Assembly: GCA_002633005.1 (NCBI GenBank) | Contig: NMRA01000806.1 | Location: forward strand, 4,047 to 32,921 | Source of the DNA: Phoronis australis | Taxonomy: Eukaryota; Phoronida; Phoronidae | Reading direction: 5' to 3' | Length of the DNA stretch: 28,875 nucleotides | Shown here: positions 1-9,855 of the stretch, piece after piece | Layout: the number at the start of each line of letters is the position of its first letter | Numbering within the stretch: the first letter of the stretch is position 1 | Made by a program: the position numbers and the translations under genes | The notes under the pieces: model-generated | The model's database searches: none | Seen by the model: only the letters and a program-made list of their open reading frames with translations | Told to the model about the DNA's origin: nothing

Positions 1-1937
1 CTTGCCACACACACGGTAATTCTCCACTGCTTTGTACGTTGCGTGGACGGGTAACGCTGCGTTCTTCACACGAACGAGCCAAGTACGGCGAAGTGTGTCA
101 TCCATCGGAAAGCGATGCAAAGGTACTCCCAAAGCGCGCGTGAACCGATAATTAGTACATCCTGGTACGCAGCAACAGTGTGGTATGTTGACTGACTAGT
201 AAATGAAGGCAAACGACGACGGAACTTAACTCAACCGAGGTAGAACAATGACTGACTCGGCAGCTCTCACAGTCAGACTATATGAAAAGAAATTGGCGCG
301 AAATGCTTGCCTCCTAAATGTCACTTCCGGAGTAGCGGACGAGTAATTAATAAAATTTCGAAAAGATGTAATTAAGTTGAAAATATGTCTAAGATAACCA
401 ACCAACCTTATTTTAGCTCAAAATGACATGGAAAAGGGTTGCCTTCGCCTTTAAGCTACAAGGTCATCACTCAGGACAACCAAAACGGTATGAAAATAAT
501 ACTTGTAGCCGCTACATTTTATCACGATCTGTTCACTCCAAGGTCTTCAAAAACAGGGACAAAGCCAGCCTTTCTCTGTGATAACCTCATGGAACAATTA
601 AAGAGCCTGTATAAGTTTCACGACCTAGACAGGTAACTTCCTAAATGTACAGACAGGCCTAGGTATTGGATAAACCAGTTCCGACGGTCGAACAATGTCC
701 CCACCCAACATGAGAAAATTAGGATTAGTAGCTGCAGTTATATTAAAACAAGAACACATAGCACAATGTAACGGGAAAACAAGAGGCTCCGATCAGCCTG
801 TTGTCGAACAAAAGAACAACGAACTGCCTCCTTTGCATAAGAGTGTAATTGAATGGTTCACACCGTTCACCATCACTCGGCCGCCGGGAACCATTCACTA
901 AACATACATGCATGTACAGTAATCTGGTCAAAACACAAAGTTGTGTGAACTTTTCACTCTTAAAACGCGTTTCACTATCCGTGAGAATCTGAAATGAAAA
1001 CCCAAATCTAAGGCTGGAGAAGAATTGTTCCACTGCAGCCAACGGGGTCACCTTCGCTGTCTGCTCCTCAACTCGAACACACTACCATCTGCTTTGTAAA
1101 CTGATCTACCCTAAATAAAACTCATATTGCGTGTGTGCAAGGTTCTCGCCTCTAGTACAGAAGTTCACTGTCAAACCATACGGAATGTGGGTATGTAAAA
1201 AGGTGCTTGTGCCTACTGAGGGAGTTTTTCGGGTGATGGGAAATACTCCGAGATGCTACGAGAGAAAAAGCAAGGCCCGGGGCAACACCCCGTACAAACG
1301 CTTATTCCATTTTAGTTACGTACAGACAAGCAATGTCAATAGCTGTTATTGTAGACTGTGAACTTAAAGTAATTAACTAGAAATATTCAAAAAATATCAT
1401 TCTGACTCTTCGTTTTCATAGAAAGTTCAGTTATTGTTTCTGTTTTCTGTGTAGTTCTACTACTAAACGCATTAAGTTGTACTCTGTGGACGTTCGAAGC
1501 AGAACAATGTTCAGTGATTGAATCAAAATCTCAATATCTTTGAAAGAGCAGCTCCTTCAGTTGTTAACCTTGTCTGTCGATTTTGGCACATGGTGGATCA
1601 GAGACTATTTTTCATTCCTACAATAACACCGAATGAGTGTTTTTCCGTCAGGCACGCTACAGAAAATCCCTAGAAAGATTCAAAGGTTTGGGAAAGTGTT
1701 TCAAGTTTTAGCTCTATCACAAATCCAGTACATCTCGGTCTAGTATTGTCTGCATGCATCACCTTCAAGAGTTCAAGTGGTACAACGCTGTACTTGCAAC
1801 AGAGCCACTGAGAATATTCTCGTAAATGCTTCAAATCTAGGATTGGATAACTCCTCAGCACACCAATCATCCTCTGTGACTCTAGATGCATGCCTGCCTG
1901 GTAACTTGGAGAATAGGTTGGCCATTGGTCTCTAGAG
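1..1937. other. Intergenic stretch, no recognisable gene
   Basis: Open frames here are short (under about 105 codons), occur on both strands, overlap one another and resemble no family I know. No exon with matching splice phases, no tRNA-like B box and no long repeat was noticed. It is moderately AT-rich, like the rest of the window. I see nothing to annotate, although isolated short exons of a gene lying to the left cannot be excluded. Confidence 0.5.
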
Positions 1938-1964
1938 ACATTACACTATAAAATAATCACTTAC

Positions 1965-2366
1965 TTAGAGACAGTGTAGATTGGGTGCAGACGTTTCAAC
2001 CTGGTCCGCCAGGTCTTTATCAATGAATGAGGGGTTTCCCGCCTTTTGCTGGTTAAGAAAGTTCGAATACACGGGAAGTAAATGGAAACCTCGGTCCCGG
2101 TTCAAGAGAGGGCGCTGAGTGCTGATGTTTATGGACTCTTTTAACTTGCGAGCATACCAATTCTGTTCTTTGGCTAAAATCTTGGGTGAAGCAAGGGAGA
2201 TGGAGTGTCCAGTCGCCAGTATGTGTTCCCCCACAGCTGTTGGTCTGTCTAGTTTCTGATGTTCTTTGAATCTGGTAAGGAACGGTCGCTTGGTTTCTCC
2301 ATTGTAGGTGTGGTTGGGATCCTGGTCACATTTCAGCTGGTATATGACCCTACATTGTTTTGTCAT
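1965..2366 (-). CDS. GIY-YIG endonuclease domain, C-terminal fragment of a Penelope-like element (open copy)
   Basis: This frame runs uninterrupted from an ATG at 2366 to a stop at 1965, about 133 codons. The GIY-YIG signature is VIY near the start, then NHTYNGET 11 residues on, so the second motif reads YNG instead of YIG. It is followed by RPFLTRFKEH (with the family arginine), GEHILATGH, a KEQNWYARKLKE segment and RPLLNRD. In Penelope-like elements this domain nicks target DNA for reverse transcription. Here it lacks the upstream reverse transcriptase and any promoter, so it is a fragment that happens to be open. The asparagine in place of isoleucine in the YIG motif may have reduced activity. 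Its diverged, broken twin lies on the other strand. Confidence 0.7.
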   Translation of the reverse strand: MTKQCRVIYQLKCDQDPNHTYNGETKRPFLTRFKEHQKLDRPTAVGEHILATGHSISLASPKILAKEQNWYARKLKESINISTQRPLLNRDRGFHLLPVYSNFLNQQKAGNPSFIDKDLADQVETSAPNLHCL

Positions 2367-2386
2367 CGGGGTTGGATCTTTCGACG

Positions 2387-2779
2387 ACAAAACAATGTGG
2401 GGTCATATACCAGCTGAAATGGGACAAGGTTCTCAACCACACCTACATTGGAGAAACCTAAAGACCGTTCCTTACCAGATTCAAAGAACATCAGAAACTA
2501 GACAGAGCAACAGCTGTGGGGGAACACATACTGGCGACTGGACACTCCATCTCCCTTGCATCATCCGAGATCTTAGCCAAAGAACAGAATTGGTATGCTC
2601 GCAATTTAAAAGAGTCCATATACGTCAGCACTCAGCGCCCTCTCTTGAACCGGGACTCAGGTCTCCACTTACCTACCATGTATTCGAACATTCTTAGGCG
2701 GAAAACTCCTAATTCATTGATAAAGACCTGGCGGACCAGGTTGAAACGTCTGCAACCAATCTACAACGTCTCTAAGTAA
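2387..2779 (+). pseudogene. GIY-YIG endonuclease domain fragment, broken copy
   Basis: This is the + strand twin of the nuclease fragment at 1965-2366. It reads TKQCGVIYQLKW, then NHTYIGET with an intact YIG, but the next codon is TAA where the other copy has lysine. The frame then continues with RPFLTRFKEH, TAVGEHILATGHSISLAS, NWYARNLKESI and RPLLNRD. After the MYSNIL segment it departs from the twin (RRKTPNS versus NQQKAGNPS), which looks like a frameshift. The stop and the late frame change make it a pseudogene. The difference between arms argues against a very recent palindromic duplication. Confidence 0.7.
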
Positions 2780-2803
2780 GTGATTATTTTACACTGCAAT
2801 GCC

Positions 2804-3705
2804 TGGTAAATTGTTAAATTCCTAAGACGGAATCCATAATTGAAGAGATGAGCTTTCCATGCATTTCTCCTGCCTCCTTTGTCTTGTAAACAAAAACTTT
2901 TTCGAAATATTTTTCAATCAGAAACGCAAGACCCATAAACTTGGTAACAAGTCTGCGCTCACCTACAATGGCATCCCAATTGTCTCTAAAGTCCTCCAGG
3001 TCGCCAAGGAGGCTATTTACATTTTCTACTTAAATGCCATAGCTGGCATCCTTTGCTTCCAACACTGTTTCCCATGTCGATTGCTATAAGAACTTTCACC
3101 CATGAGGAGATCATGACCACACATTCAAACGAGTTCAGGTTATATAGGAGCCTAGAAAAATGTCCAATTTAGGCCAACTTCGGATCATCGTATCTCAGAA
3201 ACGGCAGATCGGCTTTATGTGGAAACTTTAAGATACTACGACTTATATACGGTTCTACAAAACGCTGTTAGGAATTGAGCTTAAAATCTTCCAATTTTCC
3301 ATGAGAGGCTATTCTCTAAAACGCAGTTAATTATTGTTTTCAAAATGTTCCACTTGTGCACGAGTGTTATAAAACTAAGACTTTTATGATTCTGTTGAAA
3401 AAATCAAAAGCTGCACGAGAGTCTAATCCCAAGCGCACAACTGAAGATTGACATTTCCAAACCCAACGTTTCGATTTATTAATAACAAACCATCATGGTC
3501 TACCTCGTTGTATAGAAAATCAACTTATACAGGCTTATATCCTAAGTGGGATAGTTTTGTTCGTAAAAACATATAGTAGGATTGGTTAACACACTTATAA
3601 ATCGTGCTTTCTAAATATGTAATACATATATTGGATCTGTTTGATCAGAAGTTACAGTTCCTTGATTTTTTTGGTTAGAAATGATTATCCCATGTGCGTA
3701 CCAAG
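2804..3705. other. Intergenic stretch, nothing recognised
   Basis: AT-rich sequence. The longest open frame (about 76 codons near 2859-3089) has no recognisable motif and no splice context. No repeat with similarity to other parts of the window was noticed. Confidence 0.45.
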
Positions 3706-3930
3706 CCTAAAATGTGGGGCGCTCCAATTTTTGAGAATGTGACCTTTTACTAAAAAACGAGATACGTTCACAGCTGTGAATTGTGCATTCGCCAAATTTT
3801 GGTAGTTCCTGCCTTTTTTGTTGAAAATCGTCTCGTTTTCCATTTTTTCGGGCTTTTGCTTCTCTGAGACGGACCTTTCTGTGCACTTCGCCAAATACTA
3901 GGCTCTTTCGAGCCTCCCAGCCCCCCCCCC
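3706..3930 (+). repeat. C-tailed dispersed repeat, copy 1
   Basis: This segment matches 13784-13990 on the same strand. Shared blocks in order are TTTTGAGAATGTG, GAATTGTGCATTC, TCTCGTTTTC, TTTCTCTGAG, CAGACCTTTCTG-like and CACTTCGCCAAAT, followed by a long C run. Both copies end in the C homopolymer directly before a single N. The family is not recognised. A short non-autonomous element with a homopolymer end is possible, but no target-site duplication could be read because of the gap. Confidence 0.65.
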
Positions 3931-3931
3931 N
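3931..3931. other. Single N: unresolved assembly join inside a C run
   Basis: The 19-20 bases before the N (GCCTCCCAG followed by a C run) are repeated immediately after it, as expected if two overlapping contig ends were abutted without merging. Confidence 0.8.
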
Positions 3932-3959
3932 GCCTCCCAGCCCCCCCCCCCCTGGTGCG

Positions 3960-5460
3960 CGCGTGTATCCTAAACTAGTCCTGTGTTGGTAGATTCTAAC
4001 GCAATAGGAATGTCATTAGACCTTTTACTGACAACCCTGATCAACGAAAACTGTTTTTTGAATCTACGTTACTTGGGTAACAACAGAACTATTTTAAATA
4101 GACAGACGGTCGAAATGTTTAGTTTCGCCTCGTGTTAAATTGTTAACCATATTCACGCCTAATAATAGATTGAATTCGCTATCCAAACATCATCGTTGTC
4201 TACTTTGCAAAAAGTCATGTAGTATACCAGATTAATTGTAAGGAATTTGTTGTGAATTCACGTAGAAGTTCACCGATTTTTACAAATCGAAGACCCAACG
4301 GTGTGAATTTTTCTTCCTAATAAACATCGTGCACCCTTAATGAAACCTTTTGAAGTCTAGGTTGTGCGTGAAAAGTAGTTCTAACTTTGAGGGGAAATTT
4401 TGGTCCTGGTGAGGAGAATCTCACACACAAATGAAATATTTTTATGGGGGAATGGGGCCGATATTAGACCGTCAAATCGACGGCCAGGGCTCTGCACATG
4501 TAACCCTGCTAACAGCAGAAAATGTTGAAGGCTGACAACACTGATACACAAACAAGATTTCAAGACGTCAAATAAAGCAACAAAACGATTCGTTGTACGT
4601 TTCCATGTGTGCACCCCAAACATCGAAACCAAGATATGCCGACTCATGTCCACACGCATATTTCTGCGTATAGTTCACAATCAATCCAGAGCGCTTGAAC
4701 TTTCCGAATAGGTGGCGCTGTGACAGAGGGTACGTTGCTCGCAGAACTACCCCGGGTGTCAAATTCTGATGTTCAAATGTTGGAAAACCAATCAGAAAAT
4801 TAAATTAAAAACTAATTCGAAAGATTCTACAACACAATCATAGAAAATGTCTTGCATTAAGTAGATCATATGCACACTACACAAGCCTAAACCTCTTGGA
4901 GATGAAATAAAAATATATGACAAACAATTATCTTACGCACTCTCTTCATTAACACAGTTTTTAAGCATTTTTTCCTTAAGGCGCGATTTTGTTCACTTGT
5001 TTTCCCAGTGCTTGCTGGCTTTTAAGATTTTACACAAATCCTGTCCGGATCCGGATAATTTCCGTATGTATGTAACCTAAGCAATAAAACTTAATCCAAA
5101 ACTTTATTCCCAGAGGAAGGTGTACTTCTTGCACGACTATTACACTTATGTTGATGTTCGTCGATACACCTTTTTTGCGCAACATGGGCTTTGAACATAT
5201 CATTGATTGTTATTTCAGGCATCAAAGGCCATCAAAGTATCCCTTCAACGCATCAGAGTTTATCTAACGCTGAGCGAAAATAGGAATACAAAACTCACGT
5301 GATTCGTTAGCTGCGAAATAAAAATACATCTACTAAAAGCAGGATGATCTATGTTTGGAAATCACGGCAAAACAAAAACACCGTTTGTTCTTTATCGGTT
5401 AAGAGACGAGATCACCACCGTCTCTTTTTGTTTATACCTGAGATTTTGGATACTTTTATG
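3960..5460. other. Intergenic stretch upstream of the neuropeptide gene
   Basis: No coding exon or long repeat is recognised. Short frames on the minus strand at 4381-4762 overlap each other in different phases and show no family resemblance. Upstream regulatory DNA of the neuropeptide gene may lie here, but I see no clear cluster of motifs before about 5465. Confidence 0.4.
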
Positions 5461-5464
5461 AGGC

Positions 5465-5560
5465 ACATACGTCATACATATAGATATATATATAAGACAT
5501 CAGTGTAGGCGCCACTTTGAAGTAGACGTCAAAATGGCCGCTCCTAGAACTTTATAAACT
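5465..5560 (+). promoter_or_regulatory. Candidate core promoter of the SS/ASTC-type gene
   Basis: A TATA-like stretch TATATATATAAG lies at 5485-5496. A TACGTCA element (CRE-like half site) sits just upstream at 5468-5474, and a second GACGTCA-type half site lies around 5526-5532. A start site roughly 30 bp after the TATA box would fall near 5520, about 130 bp before the chosen ATG. A short upstream frame starts at ATG 5533 (7 codons, then TAA) and could dampen translation. Vertebrate somatostatin promoters are CRE-driven, so the CRE halves are suggestive, but this is inference from short motifs. Confidence 0.4.
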
Positions 5561-5652
5561 CAATGAAGAGACGAGGATTTCACTGGAGAAAAATGAGAGT
5601 AGCTGTTCACGTCAAGATCGCTGGTTCTATGTGCGCAGCAAAGCACGTCACC

Positions 5653-5718
5653 ATGACTGAGCGCAATCTACTATTTATCGCGCTTGTCGCGGTGTCAATG
5701 TGCACATGTGGAAAAGTG
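5653..5718 (+). CDS. Somatostatin/allatostatin-C-type neuropeptide precursor, exon 1 (signal peptide)
   Basis: The 22 codons starting at ATG 5653 read MTERNLLFIALVAVSMCTCG then KV: a short polar start, a hydrophobic core of about 12 residues and a small-residue C-terminal region, a textbook secretory signal peptide. The ATG has a strong Kozak context (CACC directly before it). The exon ends at a GTG|GTGAGT donor (5719) in phase 0, matching the phase-0 acceptor at 9855. An in-frame ATG at 5563 would add 30 residues (MKRRGFHWRK...), burying the signal peptide, and has a weaker context, so 5653 is preferred. The linkage to exon 2 rests on phase, signal peptide and lack of another candidate within the 4.1-kb intron. 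An additional small exon in between cannot be ruled out. Confidence 0.72.
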
Positions 5719-6180
5719 GTGAGTAGCGTACATGTTGATCAGTAAAAACAGAAATTGAACGGAACTAAAATTTACAATTTTATAGTCCCTACAAGACAGA
5801 AAACCTGTTACACTCCCACGTTATTCCGGGCGTTGATTGTATGTTAAAGTAACGGAGATCTCCATATACAACCCGAAGGCGTATATTCACAAATATCATG
5901 AGTTTAGGAAACAAAAGTCAAAGTGAAATCCACGCCCAAACGAATATCGGTATGCTCTCGGGTGCATCGTTGTGTCATAAAATACATCCGGGCAATCCAC
6001 TTTCAACATTTGTGATTCACTCTGCCCAATGCAACCCATTCTGCTTTTACACGCCCATATATTAAGATGTGGGTGCATTTTGAAGTCATCCCTATCCGCC
6101 CATCCGACCGTACGGCGTCGCTTTATATAGCCTTCGGAGTTCCATAAGGGATTCTCAATAATGTGTTAAAGATCCATCTA
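5719..6180. other. 5' part of the neuropeptide intron, nothing recognised
   Basis: Intronic sequence between the donor at 5719 and the start of the tandem array. A 60-codon minus-strand frame at 5896-6078 has no motif. Nothing else was noticed. Confidence 0.4.
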
Positions 6181-6182
6181 TA

Positions 6183-7640
6183 TTAGGAGACGATGACGCC
6201 ACCTTCCCGTTTTCGGATGGATTCGACGTATTTTTTCCGCCACTTAGTGGCCATATTTACTGTTTTCGAGTCTGTTTCTTGGCGTCCGATTATTAAAGTT
6301 GGCATTCATGTTTCTATTAGGAGGAGGAATGACGAGGATGTTCGTATGGGTCTGACGATTGTGGTGTCTCCTAGTGGCAGTTTGTTTTGCGTCCTTGACC
6401 GAACCACACAAAGGATCGTTACGAAAATTGGTGTGTTCCAACCGAAAAGAGGATAGATGACAATGATTTCCAGACGGCTTCAGCTATTGTGGTGCCCTCT
6501 CATGGCATTTTTGTGTGCGTGACTGTATCTCCTAAACCCACTTCAGGAGCTCTGTTGACAACGGATGACGATGAATTTCAGGCGTATCCGGCCAACAGCC
6601 GCTGTGCACATTAATGTCAGTTTCAGTTGTTTCCGTTTTCCTCCGTATCTTTAGAGTCTCTCGACGGACTTTACCGATATTTGACAAATATCTTTCTTTT
6701 AAAAAGGCGAAGACACGAACTTGTTCTCAGATGTAATTTACGTAGTGTTCGCCACCTAGTGGCCTATTTTTATTTTCGAGTTCGTTTTGGCACCCGCCTC
6801 TGTCTCTCAAACCACTCTAAGGATCTATATGAAATTTGGTATAACTATGTATTCCTATCGGGAAGAACATGTCTGTCAATGGGGTTTCGTTGACTTCGGC
6901 TGCTGTGCGCCTCTCGTCTGCAGCAGTTTCGCCTAAGCCCCCCCCCGCAGCGTCCTTCTGAAATTTTGCGAATGTTGACGACTTTCGGACGTTTTTGACT
7001 GCCAACGTGCCCCTAGTGGCAGTTTTTTCGCTCTTCTCTGTATCTTAAACGGATTTTCATGGTCTTTGTCAAGTAGATTTCTATTAAAGATGTTACAAAA
7101 GCTTCTTATTTTCCGATGAGTTTGACTAATTATACGCTACCTAATTCCATTTTTTCTAATTTGGTGGATTTTTTGGCATCCGCCTCTATATCGGCCAAGC
7201 CACATTAAGGACCATTAAGAAAAATAGCAACGTGTGTTTCTTCGCCAAAATACAAAGCTGACTGCTGTGGCGTCCTCTAGAGGTGTTTTTGTATTTGACC
7301 CACTATCTACCAAGTTCCCTGATGAATCTTTCTGAAATATGTGTTTTTATTGAGAAGAAAACGACTTGTTTGGATTTTGGGTCAAATCCAGCTACTGAGA
7401 AGTCCCTCAGACACGATTTTGTTTTGTTCTACGTTTGTCTCGACATCTAACAAGTTCCTTGATGGAAGCTCATGAAATTTGGCAACTATATTATTATCAC
7501 GTTGATGACAGCACAGTCCCCGTTTAATTCAGACGGATTTGATCTACGTACGTTGTACCTAGTGGCATGCTTATTGCATTCGTTAAATTTTTGTTCCCTC
7601 GTCCCTACCTTCAAACTGCGTGAAGAATCATGATGAAATG
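6183..7640 (+). repeat. Diverged tandem array, about 130-bp period, intronic
   Basis: A recurring head block, roughly GTGGYGYCYCCTAGTGGCAGTTTT, appears near 6241, 6366, 6491, 6750, 7005, 7270 and 7553. More decayed units can be placed near 6620, 6890, 7140 and 7400, so spacing is about 125-150 bp and there are 10-11 units. Later parts of the unit also recur: CTGTATCTYAAACC, an AAGGATC block, ATGAAATTTGG, TTCTATT and a CGATGGATTTGAC-like end. Units are far from identical, so the array is old. Open frames crossing it (for example 6193-6456) are by-products of the repeat. The CCTAGTGGC core resembles a CTCF-type site. Confidence 0.7.
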
Positions 7641-7649
7641 AGGCAGGGG

Positions 7650-7915
7650 TGTTGTTACTGAGGAGAGCATTGCTGACTTGCTTTTCCCCCTCTAAAGACT
7701 ATTTTAAGTTTACCAGCACTGCTCCCTTTAATAGGAAATTTTAAAATAATGACCATCCCCTGTATATGCGCTGTACGCGATACACACGGTCAAAGGGTAT
7801 ATAAGTGCTCCGCGTTGCTCTTGTCTTCTGTGGAAACGGACCTTTACCAACGCACGTACGGTCTTTGTTTATTGCTTGGCTTTACGAAATAAATTGAATT
7901 TGTGTGGTGTAAAAC
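7650..7915 (+). repeat. LTR-like segment with TATA box and polyadenylation signal
   Basis: TATATAAG occurs at about 7798-7805 and is followed about 95 bp later by AATAAA (about 7890) and a GT-rich stretch ending in TAAAACA. This is the layout of a retroelement U3-R-U5 region. The segment can be bounded by TGTTGTTA on the left and AACA on the right, but no target-site duplication is visible and no partner LTR or internal region is present, so a solo LTR is only one reading. A cryptic promoter/terminator pair is the alternative. Confidence 0.3.
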
Positions 7916-9480
7916 ATCGCGTGTGTAGTTTTCCATAAAAATTCTCAGTCAAATTGATAAAACAAATGTGATAGCCAATATCACTGCTACGCTCAAGATC
8001 TACCGTATCCGCTCTGGCCAAACCTGTTTAGGCATTTAGCCCTTAAATACGGATTGTAATCGCTTTGGTCCATCCCATTTTTTCTTTTTCAAAATTCTAT
8101 TTGTTTGGTTACAATATAAGAAGTTCACATACTGTCACCTCTCAAAAAAGCATCAAATCAACCTCATCTCTTGCGTGCGCCCTGTGCACGAATGAGCAGC
8201 ACAAACCCATGTACGACCGATGTCCGATAAAAGCCCACAACCAAGTACTAAAATCAGACCATGTTGGTACTTTCTTATAGTTCTATAGCCCAGAGCTGTA
8301 TCGGGATATCTAATTCATTATCTAAGGGGTTACACGTTTTCCGTGTGATAAACTTTCGTGGGCTAAATTTATGGTAGATTACCCACCCTCAAACTTTTTC
8401 TAACTTTTTAAAACGACGATTTTTAAAAGTCTCTTTATGATCTTGCTTTATAGTCAATAGTGTTAGGGACTTAGAATTTCAACCGTTATGGTTTAATAAT
8501 TATATTCGTATTGATAACGAGCCTGAATTTAACAAAAGGTGGATGCAAAAAGGGTTCAATATTGTAGCCGTTTTAATTCATTCCTGAGGAAGAATTCTTA
8601 ACTGTAGGTGTTCGCGCAGTAACTAAAAAATAAAAGTCCGGTTTTATTATGAAGAAATTGTACTTGGACTTTCCTCCTCCCCGTTGTGTCCATTCACTCA
8701 GTGTCTTATGTTGTTCAGATTTTAATTGCCATGCGAAACTACACCGTACCCACGAAATAGTTCTCCCAAAGCTCAGGGCCCATTGGCCATTAGTCAGTGG
8801 GCCTTGGGGTGTAGGAGAACCTTCGTTGGTGCCTTCACCTGGCAAAGTACTTTTTTCTTCTATGACTATATAAAGTATTTATTTCATGAATCTGTCGAGG
8901 TAAGTACGGCCATGTAATAAAGTTTTCCGTATTCACCTCTCGCACTACTTCAACAGTGACCTGTGACATGGAAAGTTCAAAAGCTAGGTCAATGTCGACT
9001 CGACGTCGTTAGCCGGCTCGATCACCAAAGTTTCGGAAAATAGTTTAAAGTAATACAGTTATAGCAGTGTAAATAAGGCTCAACGTACAATCAGGTCTCA
9101 GTCGTAACATCTGGAACAGGACTGTTGATTATCATGACAGTTCTGTCTCAGTTTTCATTTGCTAAATATTTTATCGCCTGTAACTTAGGCGTCAGTCGAA
9201 TCCTCCGGTAACTACAATGTCAAATTGTTGTCATTTAACTATTTTCAGGAGATGTTACAAGTTCAATGTAAAATTACCCTTGTTTTCGTCTTTGTTATCT
9301 CTTTTCAAGTAATTAATCGTCATATTTAAAACTGTTTCTTTTACTTGAGAAAACTTGCAGCCTAACGCGCAAGTACATACATGTAGGACGTGATCCGCCT
9401 CGTGAACAGTCCGAGTCAAGTATTTAGAAAATCTGCCGAAAAAATGAAAGAAACTTAGAAATTCGAAGCGTATGGGATAA
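7916..9480. other. 3' part of the neuropeptide intron, no gene recognised
   Basis: AT-rich intronic sequence. Frames at 8573-8845 (minus) and 8649-8917 (plus) overlap antisense to each other and have no motif. A short inverted repeat GGGCCCATTGG...CAGTGGGCC lies at about 8777-8804. Nothing else was supported. Confidence 0.4.
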
Positions 9481-9631
9481 ACACAAAACGTACCTCGATT
9501 GGCGTACGTGAAGTAATATCCCACTCGACATTATTCCGCGTATCGACTTCGACCTTCAGTCTCGGTCGATACGCGGAATAATGTCTCGTGGGATATAACT
9601 TCATATACGCCACTCTTGGTACGTTTTGTGT
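9481..9631. repeat. Intronic hairpin: 67-bp inverted repeat arms with an 18-bp loop
   Basis: Left arm 9481-9546 starts ACACAAAACGTACC and ends CCGCGTATCGAC. Right arm 9565-9631 is its reverse complement with about 8 mismatches in 67 positions, ending GGTACGTTTTGTGT. The loop is 9547-9564. The arms include the perfectly paired block ACATTATTCCGCGTATCGAC. The structure lies about 225 bp before the acceptor of the neuropeptide exon. It could be a fold-back MITE or an intronic RNA hairpin. No target-site duplication is evident. Confidence 0.8.
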
Positions 9632-9855
9632 ATTTCTGGTTCATTATTTAAAAAGTCCCTACGTTTCATGAGAAGCACATTTTCTGTAAAAAACGAAGTT
9701 TATATGGAGACGGCAAATGGAGAAAGAAAACCTGGAGGACAGTAGCCCATACGTATCTTCGTGCATGGTATTCAAATATCTATGTAGTAATTTCAGTGGC
9801 GCCATCAAGTCAAATTATTTGTGAAACAAAGGTAAAGCAGTTCATCATTTTGTAG

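Larger units (their letters stand above)
1938..2803. mobile_element. Head-to-head pair of Penelope-like element 3' fragments (long inverted repeat)
   Basis: Left arm 1938-2364 and right arm 2386-2803 are reverse complements of each other with moderate divergence, separated by a 21-bp spacer. The inner ends pair as TTGTTTTGTC with GACAAAACAA. The outer ends share the block GTCTCTAAGTAAGTGATTAT before similarity stops. Each arm encodes a GIY-YIG nuclease domain reading outward from the centre. GIY-YIG domains with the RPLLNRD-type ending occur at the C-terminus of Penelope-like retroelements, after the reverse transcriptase. No reverse transcriptase is present here, so both arms are 5'-truncated 3' ends. 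Head-to-head partial copies are a known Penelope-type arrangement, but two independent insertions would look similar. The element class is inferred from the nuclease only. Confidence 0.75.

Noticed and set aside
5563-5652. Alternative in-frame start 30 codons upstream of the neuropeptide signal peptide
   Set aside because: It would place charged residues before the hydrophobic core and its start context is weaker than at 5653. It is kept as a possible 5' leader.
6193-6456. Open frames on both strands
   Set aside because: They lie in the diverged 130-bp tandem array and overlap antisense; they are by-products of the repeat.
9255-9524. 89-codon minus-strand frame
   Set aside because: Ends inside the hairpin arm and shows no motif.
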